64,000 nt of DNA from Pedobacter fastidiosus. GTDB taxonomy: Bacteria; Bacteroidota; Bacteroidia; Sphingobacteriales; Sphingobacteriaceae. Location of the stretch: positions 62,001-126,000 of the forward strand of contig NZ_JACRYL010000012.1 in assembly GCF_014306625.1 (NCBI RefSeq), in the 5' to 3' direction. The notes under the pieces are model-generated. The model was given only the letters and a program-made list of their open reading frames with translations, was not told the DNA's origin and made no database searches. Shown here piece by piece: positions 50,315-60,069 of the stretch; the stretch's first letter is position 1; each line of letters begins with the position of its first letter. A program made the translations under genes and the position numbers.

Positions 50315-51550
50315 ATGAAGAAATTTTTGCTTTTGGCTTTGTTGTCTAGCCCGTTAATAATTTTTGCACAAAACAACAATGCACCCTCAACTTATGATCC
50401 GCATGAGATTGCAATAACCGGCTATCTTCAAACTCAATTTCAAAAAGCAGAGTCTGCAGGGATTACTTCCTTTTCTGGAGGAGACTTCTCTACCAATTCG
50501 GATAACCGCTTTATTATCAGACGCGGGCGATTGAAAATAGATCGGGTAGATAAATACACAAGTATTGTTTTCCAATTAGATGCCACCCAAAATGGCGTGC
50601 AGTTAATGGATGCCTTTATACAATTGAGAGAACCCAAGCTAAAAGAATTTAGTTTTACAGCCGGTTTATTCAATAGGCCTTTTGGTTATAGCATTGTTTA
50701 TTCATCAGGCTATCGAGATTTCCCAGAACGCCCTCGAGTATTCCAACTTCTTATGCCGAGAGAGCGAGATATTGGCGCTTTGGTTGGGTATCGCCCACAC
50801 ACTATCCTTAAGTTTTTAACTTTAGAGTTTGCTGTAGTAAACGGAAGCGGTTTAACGGCAAGAGATTACGATTCGAAGAAAGACATTATTGGCAACATCG
50901 CCTTTAAGTTTGATAGCCTCGCGAACAAAAAATTCCATGTTGGTTTTGGAGGTTCTATTTACAGGGGCTACGTTCGAAGTGGCACTAAAACTTTTTATAA
51001 TCCTACAAACGGAGGATTTAAGGCGAATACAGGCGATGATGTTGTGAGCAAATATTTAGATCGGAATTATTATGGCGCCAACATTCAACTTCAATACGAT
51101 AACAGCTTTGGCAAAACCGCAATAAAAACAGAATACATTGCAGGGAAACAACCTGGAGTTGCGAGTTCTGCAGATTTAAAAGGCCCTTACGCAAGTCAGA
51201 GTTTTGCATTGCAACCTGCCACAAATTTGTATGCTCGTAATTTTAATGGCTATTACATCTGGTTAACGCAACAGGTTGGCAAAACCAAATTAGCAGCAAT
51301 AGTTGGCTACGATGTTTATGATCCAAATACCGATATTAAAGGAGAAGAAATTGGCAAGCCAAACACTTTTACAACTTCTGGCGATGTTAAATACAATACC
51401 TTGGGTTATGGTTTAACCTATCAACTGAGCAACCGTTTAAAACTTACACTTTATAATGAGCATGTTACCAATGAAAGCACCAGCCTTAGCGATATCCCTA
51501 ACGATATAAAGGATGATGTGCTTACAACGCGCTTGCAATACCGCTGGTAA
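50315..51550 (+). CDS. Phosphate-selective-type porin (OprO/OprP family)
   Basis: Outer-membrane barrel of 411 residues with signal peptide MKKFLLLALLSSPLIIFAQ. After HEIAITGYLQTQFQKAES come FIIRRGRLKIDRVDKYTSIVFQLDATQNGVQLMDAFIQLR (residues about 68-107), FTAGLFNRPFGYSIVYSS and RERDIGALVGYRP. It ends TLYNEHVTNES... TRLQYRW with terminal Trp. These are features of the O/P porin family. Whether it passes phosphate is unknown, since no phosphate genes are nearby. It ends 31 nt before the carboxyltransferase gene. Confidence 0.87.
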   Translation: MKKFLLLALLSSPLIIFAQNNNAPSTYDPHEIAITGYLQTQFQKAESAGITSFSGGDFSTNSDNRFIIRRGRLKIDRVDKYTSIVFQLDATQNGVQLMDAFIQLREPKLKEFSFTAGLFNRPFGYSIVYSSGYRDFPERPRVFQLLMPRERDIGALVGYRPHTILKFLTLEFAVVNGSGLTARDYDSKKDIIGNIAFKFDSLANKKFHVGFGGSIYRGYVRSGTKTFYNPTNGGFKANTGDDVVSKYLDRNYYGANIQLQYDNSFGKTAIKTEYIAGKQPGVASSADLKGPYASQSFALQPATNLYARNFNGYYIWLTQQVGKTKLAAIVGYDVYDPNTDIKGEEIGKPNTFTTSGDVKYNTLGYGLTYQLSNRLKLTLYNEHVTNESTSLSDIPNDIKDDVLTTRLQYRW

Positions 51551-51581
51551 TTTTTAAATTTAAATTCTGATAGACATCGGC

Positions 51582-53123
51582 ATGGATAAGAAAATAGCTT
51601 TACTTCAAGATAAAATAAACCAAGCAAACCTTGGTGGTGGACAAGCAAGAATTGATAGTCAGCACAAAAAAGGTAAACTAACCGCCCGCGAACGAATTCA
51701 CTTTTTAATGGATGAAGGAAGTTTCGAAGAAATTGGGATGATGGTAACACACCGCAGCACCGATTTTGGCATGGAAAACGAAAAGTATTTAGGCGATGGC
51801 GTTATTACAGGTTATGGAACCATTAACGGAAGACTGACCTATGTTTTTTCTCAGGATTTTACTGTTTTTGGAGGATCATTATCAGAAACTCACGCAGAAA
51901 AAATCTGTAAGTTAATGGAAATGGCGATGAAAAATGGCGCTCCATTAATTGGTTTAAACGATAGCGGTGGCGCCAGAATTCAAGAAGGTGTGGTTTCTTT
52001 AGGTGGTTATGCTGATATATTTTACCGCAATGTTCAAGCATCGGGGGTTATTCCTCAACTTTCTGCAATTATGGGCCCGTGTGCTGGTGGAGCAGTTTAT
52101 TCTCCAGCCATAACAGATTTCGTTTTAATGGTAGAAAACACATCTTATATGTTTGTTACCGGCCCAAATGTAGTTAAAACCGTTACGCATGAAGAAGTAA
52201 CTTCAGAAGAATTGGGTGGTGCAACAACACACGCAACAAAATCTGGCGTAACGCATTTTGCCTGCGCCAATGAAATTGAAGCCATTAATCACGTTAAAAA
52301 GTTGCTGAGCTATATGCCTCAAAACTGCGAGGAACTGGCTGAAGTTTTACCTTATGAGCAAAGCGACGAAAGCCGACCTGCATTAAACACCTTCATGCCT
52401 CAAAATTCTTCTCAGCCTTATGATATCCGTGAAATTATTTCAGCTGTTGCTGATGCAGATAGTTTTCTGGAAGTTCATAAAGATTTTGCCGAAAACATTG
52501 TGGTAGGTTTTGCTCATTTAGCGGGCAGAAGTATAGGAATTGTAGCCAACCAACCCGCTTATTTGGCTGGGGTTTTAGATAGTAATTCATCAACAAAGGC
52601 CGCTCGCTTTGTTCGTTTCTGCGATTGCTTTAATATTCCCCTACTTGTTTTTGAAGATGTTCCAGGCTTCTTGCCCGGGACAGATCAAGAGTGGAATGGA
52701 ATCATCACCAATGGTGCAAAATTACTATATGCATTTAGCGAGGCAACTGTTCCGCGAATTACCGTGATTACCAGAAAAGCTTATGGCGGTGCTTATGATG
52801 TAATGAACAGTAAACACATTGGGGCCGACATGAATTACGCTTGGCCCAGTGCTGAAATTGCAGTTATGGGCGCAAAAGGTGCAGCAGAAATTATATTTAA
52901 AAGAGAAATTAGTTCCGCAGAAAACCCTCAGGATAAATGGTTAGAGAAAGAAAAACTGTATTCAGATATTTTCGCAAATCCATACCGAGCTGCCGAACGT
53001 GGTTTTGTAGATGAAGTAATAGAACCTTCGCAAACGCGGGTTAAGTTGATAAAAGCATTTAAGATGTTGGAAAATAAAGTTGTGAATAATCCACGGAAGA
53101 AACATGGAAACATACCTTTGTAG
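51582..53123 (+). CDS. Acyl-CoA carboxylase carboxyltransferase (beta) subunit
   Basis: Carboxyltransferase of 513 residues of the propionyl-/methylmalonyl-CoA type. Two crotonase-fold halves are visible: [23 protein letters not shown] and [19 protein letters not shown] in the first, [20 protein letters not shown] and [15 protein letters not shown] in the second. It transfers CO2 from carboxybiotin to an acyl-CoA, probably propionyl-CoA. No biotin carboxylase or biotin carrier gene is next to it, so partners must be elsewhere. A 108-nt spacer with an imperfect palindrome follows. Confidence 0.93.
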   Translation: MDKKIALLQDKINQANLGGGQARIDSQHKKGKLTARERIHFLMDEGSFEEIGMMVTHRSTDFGMENEKYLGDGVITGYGTINGRLTYVFSQDFTVFGGSLSETHAEKICKLMEMAMKNGAPLIGLNDSGGARIQEGVVSLGGYADIFYRNVQASGVIPQLSAIMGPCAGGAVYSPAITDFVLMVENTSYMFVTGPNVVKTVTHEEVTSEELGGATTHATKSGVTHFACANEIEAINHVKKLLSYMPQNCEELAEVLPYEQSDESRPALNTFMPQNSSQPYDIREIISAVADADSFLEVHKDFAENIVVGFAHLAGRSIGIVANQPAYLAGVLDSNSSTKAARFVRFCDCFNIPLLVFEDVPGFLPGTDQEWNGIITNGAKLLYAFSEATVPRITVITRKAYGGAYDVMNSKHIGADMNYAWPSAEIAVMGAKGAAEIIFKREISSAENPQDKWLEKEKLYSDIFANPYRAAERGFVDEVIEPSQTRVKLIKAFKMLENKVVNNPRKKHGNIPL

Positions 53124-53231
53124 AAACGGAAGATGTGTGATTTAAGATGTAAAACGGATAATGGCCAATGTAATCCCGTTATACATTTTACATCCATACA
53201 TTTTACCTAATATTATCCAGTAAATCAATTT

Positions 53232-54413
53232 ATGCAGTCACCTTCACAATTATCCCGTACCGATATTCTACTTATGGCCTTTTGCACAGGCTTAATCGTT
53301 GCAAATATTTACTATTGCCAGCCTCTAGTTATTTTGGTAGCCAAAGATTTTAACTTAACCGAAAGTTATGCAGGCAGAATAACCTATTTAACGCAAATTG
53401 GTTATGCCCTCGGATTATTTCTTTTGGTACCCCTTGGCGATATGTTTGAAAGAAAAAAGCAAATCCTGGTAATAACCGGATTGGCAATAGTTGCACTTCT
53501 GGTTGCGGCGGTTTCTAAAACATTCTTCCTATTAGAATGTGCTTCGGTTCTTATCGGCGTTTGTTCCATTGTTCCACAGCTTATTTTACCATTGGCGGCC
53601 AACCTAAGTTCTGATGAAAATCGTGGTGCAAATATCGGCATGATTATGAGCGGTCTTTTGGTTGGAATTTTAGCTTCAAGAGCAGTAAGCGGAAGCATTG
53701 GTTTTTGGATCGGTTGGCGTTCAGTTTATTATATGGCCGCCGGAATCTGTTTGTTATTAATTGGCTTAATGGCCAAGCGTTTCCCTCAAAGCTACCCAGC
53801 CTTTAAAGGCACGTACAAAGAATTAATGCGTTCTATGTTTAGTTACATTAAAACACAACCCGCCTTACGCGAAACTTCGTTGATCAATTTTTTGGCTTTT
53901 GCCATCATTAGTGCATTCTGGACCACTATGGTTTTGTTTCTGGCAAATCCTCCTTTCAATTTTCAAACGTTACAAATCGGTTTATTCGGAATTGCGGGTG
54001 CAGCCGGTGCTTTAGCCGCTCCATTAGTTGGAAAGCTAAGCGATGGAAACAATCCAAGAAAAAATTTGATGTTTGGTTTCATTCTCCAGATCATTAGTAT
54101 TGCTTTATTTTACTTTACCGGAAGCCATTTATATTTATTCGTAATTGGAATTATTTTGATAGATATTGGTCAGCAGGCCATTCACGTAACCAACCAAACC
54201 CGCATCTATACTTTAATTCCAGAAGCTAGAAATAGACTGAACACCATTTTTATGTCGGTTAGTTTTATTGGCGCAAGCTGTGGTTCTGCACTCGGATTAT
54301 TTCTTTGGGATCAAGGTGGCTGGGCATTATTCTGTTACGGGATGACGGGAATTATCCTCCTGAACATTTTAATCTATCAGTTTTACGGAAAGAAAAAAGC
54401 TTCAATCATTTAA
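53232..54413 (+). CDS. MFS transporter
   Basis: Twelve-helix major-facilitator protein of 393 residues. It begins TDILLMAFCTGLIVANIYYCQPLV, a start typical of a sugar or drug antiporter subgroup, with the motif A-like LVPLGDMFERKK in the loop between helices 2 and 3. GGNNP-type loop residues (KLSDGNNPRKN) occur at the equivalent place in the second half. The substrate cannot be deduced. It is followed directly, with no spacer, by a GNAT acetyltransferase gene. Confidence 0.9.
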   Translation: MQSPSQLSRTDILLMAFCTGLIVANIYYCQPLVILVAKDFNLTESYAGRITYLTQIGYALGLFLLVPLGDMFERKKQILVITGLAIVALLVAAVSKTFFLLECASVLIGVCSIVPQLILPLAANLSSDENRGANIGMIMSGLLVGILASRAVSGSIGFWIGWRSVYYMAAGICLLLIGLMAKRFPQSYPAFKGTYKELMRSMFSYIKTQPALRETSLINFLAFAIISAFWTTMVLFLANPPFNFQTLQIGLFGIAGAAGALAAPLVGKLSDGNNPRKNLMFGFILQIISIALFYFTGSHLYLFVIGIILIDIGQQAIHVTNQTRIYTLIPEARNRLNTIFMSVSFIGASCGSALGLFLWDQGGWALFCYGMTGIILLNILIYQFYGKKKASII

Positions 54414-54830
54414 ATGGTTCAAATAGAACAAATATTTCCCTCGTTAACTTGGCGCATTCGACATGAGGCCATGTATGCAGATCAGCCTTTTGATATTGTT
54501 AAACTGGCTGACGATTTTGATGGAATTCATTTCGGACTTTATGCTGATCATAAACTAACTGGAGTAGTTTCACTTTTTTCCAGTGGAGATATTTATCAGT
54601 TTAGAAAACTTGCGGTTTTGCCTGAAGCTCAAAAACTGGGTTGCGGATCACAATTGATTGAATATATCTTGGATTTTTGTAAAATTCAAAAAGCAAGCAA
54701 ACTATGGTGCAATGCTCGTATAAATGCTAAAGAATTTTATTCTAAATTTGGCTTCCACGAAACCGATAAAACCTTCTCAAAAGGTGGAAATGAATTTGTG
54801 GTAATGGAATTAATATTAAACAAAAAATAA
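54414..54830 (+). CDS. GNAT family N-acetyltransferase
   Basis: Protein of 138 residues with the GNAT fold. The acetyl-CoA pyrophosphate loop is FRKLAVLPEAQKLGCGSQLI (Q/RxxGxG pattern) near residues 64-83, and NAKEFYSKFGFHETDKTFSKGG follows as the final strand-helix block. The acceptor is unknown. Its ATG comes immediately after the MFS stop, implying coupled translation, possibly with a joint role in handling a compound that the transporter exports. Confidence 0.88.
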   Translation: MVQIEQIFPSLTWRIRHEAMYADQPFDIVKLADDFDGIHFGLYADHKLTGVVSLFSSGDIYQFRKLAVLPEAQKLGCGSQLIEYILDFCKIQKASKLWCNARINAKEFYSKFGFHETDKTFSKGGNEFVVMELILNKK

Positions 54831-54895
54831 CCAGAAAGACACAAAATCACGAAGAAAATAAACTTTGTGTTCTTTGTGCATTTGTGGTAAAAAAA
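54831..54895. repeat. Imperfect palindrome between genes
   Basis: ACCAGAAAGACACAAAATCACGAAG-type left arm (about 54830-54854) pairs imperfectly with CTTTGTGTTCTTTGTGCATTTGTGGT (about 54864-54889). The AC/TG-rich motif looks like a dispersed element placed between the GNAT and M42 genes. Confidence 0.55.
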
Positions 54896-54902
54896 ATATA
54901 AA

Positions 54903-56018
54903 ATGGCTAAGAAAAAAGAAGACGAAAAGAAAAAACACGTTTCTGTAGTGACCAAAAAATCGCTCCAGTTTCTAGAAGAATATATCAATAACCCTGCTCC
55001 TACTGGCTACGAATGGGAGGGACAAAAACTTTGGCTTAACTATTTAAAACCTTATATCGACGAGCATTTTGTTGATAATTATGGAACTGCAGTTGGGGTA
55101 ATTAATCCAAAAGCGCCATATAAAGTAGTTATCGAAGCACATGCCGATGAAATTTCTTGGTATGTAAACTTTATCACTAGCGATGGTTTAATTTATGTAA
55201 TCCGTAATGGTGGTTCCGATCATCAAATTGCGCCTTCTAAACGTGTAAATATTCACACAGAAAAAGGTTTGGTTAAAGCAGTTTTTGGTTGGCCAGCAAT
55301 CCACACTCGTCACGGAGAAAAAGAACAAGCTCCAGAACTTAAAAACATATTTTTAGATTGTGGTTGCACTTCAAAAGAAGAAGTAGAAAAATTAGGTATC
55401 CATGTGGGTTGCGTAATTACTTACGAAGATGAGTTTATGATTTTGAACGATCGCTATTATGTCGGTCGTGCTTTAGATAACCGTGTTGGTGGTTTTATGA
55501 TTGCCGAAGTTGCCCGCTTACTTAAAGAAAATAAGAAAAAACTTCCATTCGGCTTATATATTGTTAACTCTGTACAAGAAGAAATTGGTTTGCGTGGCGC
55601 AGAAATGATTGCTCAACGCATTAAACCAAACGTTGCAATTGTTACCGACGTTACTCACGATACCACTACGCCAATGATCAACAAAAATATTCAGGGCGAT
55701 TTAGCATCAGGCAAAGGACCAGTAGTCTCTTACGCTCCAGCTGTTCAAACCAATCTAAATAAATTACTTATTAAAACTGCAGAGAAAAACGAAATTCCGT
55801 TTCAGCGCCAGGCATCCTCACGTTCTACAGGTACAGATACCGATGCTTTTGCATACTCAAACGGGGGCGTTCCATCTGCATTAATTTCTTTACCATTGCG
55901 CTACATGCACACCACTGTAGAAATGGTTCACAAAGAAGATGTTGATAACGTAATCACTTTAATTTACGAAAGCTTGTTGAACATTAAAGACGGACAAGAT
56001 TTCAGAGAATTTAAATAA
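54903..56018 (+). CDS. M42 family metallopeptidase (aminopeptidase)
   Basis: Di-zinc aminopeptidase of 371 residues. Metal ligands can be placed: His in IEAHADEISW, Asp in YVGRALDNRVGG, the Glu pair in SVQEEIGLRG, Asp in IVTDVTHDTTTP and His in LRYMHTTVEM. A basic N-terminal extension (MAKKKEDEKKKHVSVVTKKS) precedes the conserved start FLEEYINNPAPTGYE. It is cytosolic and probably recycles peptides. Its stop overlaps the start of the small membrane protein by one base. Confidence 0.93.
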   Translation: MAKKKEDEKKKHVSVVTKKSLQFLEEYINNPAPTGYEWEGQKLWLNYLKPYIDEHFVDNYGTAVGVINPKAPYKVVIEAHADEISWYVNFITSDGLIYVIRNGGSDHQIAPSKRVNIHTEKGLVKAVFGWPAIHTRHGEKEQAPELKNIFLDCGCTSKEEVEKLGIHVGCVITYEDEFMILNDRYYVGRALDNRVGGFMIAEVARLLKENKKKLPFGLYIVNSVQEEIGLRGAEMIAQRIKPNVAIVTDVTHDTTTPMINKNIQGDLASGKGPVVSYAPAVQTNLNKLLIKTAEKNEIPFQRQASSRSTGTDTDAFAYSNGGVPSALISLPLRYMHTTVEMVHKEDVDNVITLIYESLLNIKDGQDFREFK

Positions 56019-56287
56019 TGGAGGCAGCAAATATCCCGTATCAAAAAATCATCATCAGAACTTTATTAAAGGTTTTGCTCATGATTGTAATCATTTTTAC
56101 CATAAACTCATGGCCAAGCATCAAGCAAAGTTTTAGCGGGAGTGTTCCGCCACTTGGTTATTGGCTCGATCATAGTTTTAAACTGAGTAATATTATCTTA
56201 ATTTTAGGATTCGGGGCTTATTTTTATTATAAAGATTTAACCGATACGAAAGAAGCGTTGAATAAATCAACTGATTCTCCTGAATAA
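56018..56287 (+). CDS. Small membrane protein of unknown function
   Basis: Protein of 89 residues with two hydrophobic segments (TLLKVLLMIVIIFTINSW and NIILILGFGAYFYYKDL) and a short polar tail. No family is recognised. The stop of the M42 peptidase and this ATG share one base (TAATG), so translation is coupled. The tight linkage may reflect co-expression only. Confidence 0.65.
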   Translation: MEAANIPYQKIIIRTLLKVLLMIVIIFTINSWPSIKQSFSGSVPPLGYWLDHSFKLSNIILILGFGAYFYYKDLTDTKEALNKSTDSPE

Positions 56288-56300
56288 ATCCTTGCTTTTG

Positions 56301-56356
56301 TCATATTGAGCTTGTCGAAATGTCTTAATTTAAGTCTTTCGACAAGCTCAGGATGA
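56301..56356. repeat. Palindromic intergenic element
   Basis: GAGCTTGTCGAAA (56308-56320) and TTTCGACAAGCTC (56337-56349) are perfect reverse complements, flanked by TCATATT and AGGATGA that continue the stem imperfectly. The GTCATCCTGAGCTTGTCGAAA word is known from dispersed palindromes in many bacteria. Confidence 0.7.
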
Positions 56357-56360
56357 CCGA

Positions 56361-56540
56361 AGTGGAGAAATCTTTGAGCGTAGAAAAATTACAAAAATCT
56401 CTCTATTCTGTTCCGCTACAACCGAGATGAAGGTTCTTGTAAGTCGTCCTTTCCAAAGAAGCGGAGAATCTTTGAGCGTAGAAAAATTATAACGACCTCT
56501 CTATTCTGTTCCGTTGCAATCGAGAAAACGGTTCTTGTAA
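56361..56540. repeat. Two ~80-bp direct repeats
   Basis: Copy 1 (56361-56442) and copy 2 (56461-56540) share GAATCTTTGAGCGTAGAAAA, CTCTCTATTCTGTTCCG and GGTTCTTGTAA with scattered differences, separated by about 18 nt. Non-coding. Bases 56541-56845 contain nothing I can name. Confidence 0.75.
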
Positions 56541-56845
56541 ATAATCATTCAGAAAAACCCAAGGGTACATTTTTAATCAAATAAATGCATCTATATACAG
56601 TATAAGCCATTTATTTATCTGAAAAGCAAAGCCTAGCCAAATTTTTACGTCAGTCCTGCCAATGTTGCAAGCATTTTGTTAAAGTAATTACTAAATTGAA
56701 ATGAAATTGCAGCAAAATGCTTTTCACGTATGTCAGGTTTATTTTAATTGGGCAACTGCAAAAATTTAAGCAAGCTTCCCTTCTATCGCCCAAACATAAA
56801 CATGGCCATTTTGTATTAAGATAGCGCTCAAACATTATAAAGCCG

Positions 56846-57535
56846 ATGAAAAAAATTGTATTAATCCGCCACGGGCAAAGCCTTTGGAATTTAGAAAACC
56901 GTTTTACAGGTTGGACAGATGTAGACTTATCAGAAAGTGGCTATCTCGAAGCTAAAAAAGCTGGAGAAATTTTAAAAAAACACGATTATAATTTCGATAT
57001 CGCCTTTACCTCACTCCTTAAAAGAGCCATAAAAACCCTACATATCGTTTTGGAAGAACTGGATCATCTTTGGATTCCCGAACAAAAAACATGGCACTTA
57101 AACGAGCGCTTTTACGGTGCATTGCAAGGCCTCAATAAACAAGAAACTGCAGATAAATTTGGCTTAGAACAAGTAAATAAATGGAGAAGAGATCCTGATG
57201 AAGAACCACCAGCAATAACAAAAGAAGACCCACGCTATCCGGGAAACGATTTGCGCTATCAATCTTTAAAATTAGAAAACTTACCGCTAACCGAAAACTT
57301 AAGCGATACAATTGCCAGAGTTTTACCCTTTTGGAATGAAGCAATTGTGCCTGCAATAAGTAAGAACGAAAAGGTGATTATATCTGCACACGGCAACAGT
57401 CTCCGGGCATTAATAAAGTATCTGGATAACTTAACAAATGAAGAAGTTACCGCATTAGAAATTCCAACAGGGATTCCATTGGTTTACGAACTAGATGATA
57501 ATCTTCAAAAAATAAGACATTATTACTTGGAATAA
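56846..57535 (+). CDS. gpmA: 2,3-bisphosphoglycerate-dependent phosphoglycerate mutase
   Basis: Histidine-phosphatase-superfamily enzyme of 229 residues interconverting 3- and 2-phosphoglycerate in glycolysis. The phospho-His lies in [31 protein letters not shown], the acid/base Glu in [14 protein letters not shown], and the second His in [15 protein letters not shown] are all present. The end is slightly shorter than E. coli GpmA. It is monocistronic, with non-coding repeats upstream and about 240 nt of empty sequence downstream. Confidence 0.95.
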   Translation: MKKIVLIRHGQSLWNLENRFTGWTDVDLSESGYLEAKKAGEILKKHDYNFDIAFTSLLKRAIKTLHIVLEELDHLWIPEQKTWHLNERFYGALQGLNKQETADKFGLEQVNKWRRDPDEEPPAITKEDPRYPGNDLRYQSLKLENLPLTENLSDTIARVLPFWNEAIVPAISKNEKVIISAHGNSLRALIKYLDNLTNEEVTALEIPTGIPLVYELDDNLQKIRHYYLE

Positions 57536-57777
57536 GATGCCGAGGAAATAACTTTTAATAAAATCTTTTATATCTCTAACGGCTATCAGCCTGAAGCCTA
57601 AGATTAAACCAATTAGAATTATTCAACAGTAACTTCAAAATAAAGAAAACCACTTTCATACTCCTTTTAGTTGTATACAAATAATTATTAAATTGATTGT
57701 AACAAATTTATTATATTTATAAAATAATGGTTTTCGCCATTAACAAACAAACTTATTATTCCTTACCGTTATTTATT

Positions 57778-58197
57778 ATGGATGCTCGTATCAATGCCAA
57801 AAAAAAGGATTTATCTATGATCTGTGATGCCCATTGGGATGTAATATTTGATCACGTAAAACTTGGCTTTTGGGAATTTCAATATGAATCTGGAATATTG
57901 CGTACCAGCTTTACTTGCAAGAGAAATTATGGCTTATCAGCCGATGCAAGTTTTACTTTTGATGATTTACTAAGCATGATTTTACCAGAAGATTTGGATA
58001 AAATGCAAGATGAAATTCAGCTTACTATATCTGGCGAAAGAAGTAGCTACAACGTGCAGTATAGAATTAAACGTGCAGATGGAGCCATAAGGACAATAAA
58101 AGCAGATGGAATTGTGGTGAGGGAATTAGGCGAAATCAGTAAAATGATTGGAACCAGTTTAGACATTACTGATTTAAGTAACCGCTATTTAGTTTAA
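57778..58197 (+). CDS. Stand-alone PAS domain protein
   Basis: Protein of 139 residues from ATG 57778 (an in-frame ATG exists at 57727). It is almost wholly one PAS fold: HVKLGFWEFQYESGILRTSF, FDDLLSMILPEDLDKMQDEIQ, YNVQYRIKRADGAIRTIKADG and SKMIGTSLDITDLS, the PAS_3/PAC pattern. It has no kinase, cyclase or HTH part. A TTG with the near-consensus TATATTTA sits upstream of 57727. It may act as a small sensor through a partner protein. Its last bases overlap the convergent AraC-type gene by 9 nt. Confidence 0.75.
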   Translation: MDARINAKKKDLSMICDAHWDVIFDHVKLGFWEFQYESGILRTSFTCKRNYGLSADASFTFDDLLSMILPEDLDKMQDEIQLTISGERSSYNVQYRIKRADGAIRTIKADGIVVRELGEISKMIGTSLDITDLSNRYLV

Positions 58198-59079
58198 AAT
58201 TTGCCTTTTAAACTGATTCGGACTTATTCCGACTTCCTTTTTAAATAGCCTAGAAAAGTAAGGCAAATTCTCAAAACCTAAAGTATAAGCAGTCTCAGCA
58301 ATATTGCTATCCGAACCCTTTAACATATTCTTAGCCTCGGCAATTAAGAAAATATGAATCAATTCCAAAGCCGTTTTACCTGTTTCCTTTTTCAGTAAAT
58401 CGCTTAAATACCTCGAACTTAAATTAAGCTTAGAAGCCATAAACTTTACAGTTGGCAATCCTTTTTCCGCCAAAAATCCTTTATCAAAATAGGCAGAAAG
58501 ACTTTCGTTAAATTTTGATACTACTTTGCCAGAAAGCGCTGTTCGGTTTATAAATTGTCTTTTATAAAATCTTTGTGAGTATTTTAAAATCGAATCAACA
58601 TAACCAATTATAATATCTCTACTGTATTCATCCTGATTGTTATAATATTCACCTTCTATTTTACGATAAAGATCCCAAATAATTTCTTCTTCATTTGGCG
58701 ATAAATGCAATGCTTCGCTAGTTTCATAATCGAAAAACCCATACTTTTTAATTTCAGAATGAAGCGGGTGCCCGTTCAAAAAATCCTCATGTAAAAAGAT
58801 GAGAAATCCATCTTCTTCAAATTCTAGATTTTTCATTTCCATTACCTGCCGTGGTTTAATAAACGACATATAACCTAAGTCATGATCATACTTTGTTCTA
58901 CCATAAAGAAACGTTCCCGATTTTAATTTCTTAAATCCAATAACATAAAAATCTGTTGTAAACTCTCTATCTCCAATTGAGCATGTTTTGTCGCATTGAA
59001 CAATGCTGATCAATGGATTTTCTGGAAGCTTAAAACCATTTTCGCGATGAAGCTGGTTGAGGTTACTATAGTGTTTCAT
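58189..59079 (-). CDS. AraC family transcriptional regulator
   Basis: Regulator of 296 residues. The N-terminal ligand/dimer domain has a cupin-like pattern (YGRTKYDHDLGYMSFIKPRQVME). The C-terminal double helix-turn-helix has MASKLNLSSRYLSDLLKKETGKTALELIHIFLIAEAKNML (about 209-248) and AYTLGFENLPYFSRLFKKEVGISPNQFK. The adjacent SDR gene on the same strand is a likely target or partner, a common pairing in Bacteroidetes. It is separated from the SDR by 83 nt. Confidence 0.9.
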   Translation of the reverse strand: MKHYSNLNQLHRENGFKLPENPLISIVQCDKTCSIGDREFTTDFYVIGFKKLKSGTFLYGRTKYDHDLGYMSFIKPRQVMEMKNLEFEEDGFLIFLHEDFLNGHPLHSEIKKYGFFDYETSEALHLSPNEEEIIWDLYRKIEGEYYNNQDEYSRDIIIGYVDSILKYSQRFYKRQFINRTALSGKVVSKFNESLSAYFDKGFLAEKGLPTVKFMASKLNLSSRYLSDLLKKETGKTALELIHIFLIAEAKNMLKGSDSNIAETAYTLGFENLPYFSRLFKKEVGISPNQFKRQILN

Positions 59080-59162
59080 GTATACAATTTTAACAAAAAT
59101 CCGCGCCCTAAAACGCAGATTTTTGTCAGTTTATTTAAGGTGTTTTCAACTCAAAGATTTGC

Positions 59163-59981
59163 TTATTTACCATGAGCTGCAACTGCAACCTCTTGCCAAT
59201 CTTCCCAACTTTTTAATCGCTCTGCATAAACTTGTTTAACCCATGGCAAAGCTACTTTACCTAAAAAATACCTAAGAGGTGGTTGTTCAGTATCAACCAA
59301 TTTCAAAATTGCGTTTACCGTTGCTGCTGGCACACCAAAACTATCTTCGGTTAAACCTGCATTAAAGGCTTCTTTAACGCCATCGTAAGCACTTATTGCT
59401 TCAGTGCGAATTGCAGAACCACCTGCCCAATCGGTATCGAAACCGTTTGGCTCTACCAGCGTAACATTAATTCCAAAACCTTTAACTTCAGTTGCCAGGG
59501 TTTCACTTAAACCTTCAACCGCAAATTTTGATGCGTTATAAATCCCCAGAACTGGCAATGTTGCCACACCAAGCACACTAGAAACCTGAATAATATGACC
59601 AAAGCCTTGTGCTCTCATTATTGGAAGAACAGCCTGTGTCATCCATAACAATCCAAAAACATTAGTTTCAATTTGATCTCTTGCTTCCTTTTCCGAAGTT
59701 TCTTCAATTGCACCAAATAAACCATAGCCTGCATTATTAATCAGCACATCAATCTTGCCGAAATGATCTTCAGCTTTTTTTACAGCTTCAAAATCTGCAG
59801 CCCTATCATTAACATCTAATTTTATTGGAAGAATTTGATTTCCGTAGGTAGAAACCAAATCGTTTAAGGTGCTTAAATCTCTCGCGGTTGCCACTACTTG
59901 GTCACCACGTTTTAAAAATGCTTCTGCCCAGATTTTACCAAATCCACGTGAAGCGCCAGTAATAAAAATTGTTTTAGCCAT
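59163..59981 (-). CDS. Short-chain dehydrogenase/reductase
   Basis: Classical SDR of 272 residues. The cofactor motif is TGASRGFGKIW near residue 8, NNAGYG near 87, and the catalytic Ser-Tyr-Lys are in VSSVLGVATLPVLGIYNASKFAVEG (about residues 135-159). The presence of DLSTLNDL after the second strand is compatible with NADP use. The substrate is unknown. ATG 59981 is preferred because the upstream in-frame start at 60008 lies in a candidate promoter element (TAGATTTG, minus strand 60013-60006). Confidence 0.92.
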   Translation of the reverse strand: MAKTIFITGASRGFGKIWAEAFLKRGDQVVATARDLSTLNDLVSTYGNQILPIKLDVNDRAADFEAVKKAEDHFGKIDVLINNAGYGLFGAIEETSEKEARDQIETNVFGLLWMTQAVLPIMRAQGFGHIIQVSSVLGVATLPVLGIYNASKFAVEGLSETLATEVKGFGINVTLVEPNGFDTDWAGGSAIRTEAISAYDGVKEAFNAGLTEDSFGVPAATVNAILKLVDTEQPPLRYFLGKVALPWVKQVYAERLKSWEDWQEVAVAAHGK

Positions 59982-60005
59982 TGCTTTATCTATTAATTTA
60001 TAAAG

Positions 60006-60013
60006 CAAATCTA
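60006..60013 (-). promoter_or_regulatory. Candidate -7 element of the SDR gene
   Basis: On the minus strand TAGATTTG matches TAnnTTTG. The closest TTG lies 26 nt upstream, which is long. The predicted leader before ATG 59981 is about 19 nt. Confidence 0.35.
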
Positions 60014-60069
60014 AAGTGGAAAAGCCAGCCAGATTTATACAAAAGTCGACATTAATGATACATTTTAAC

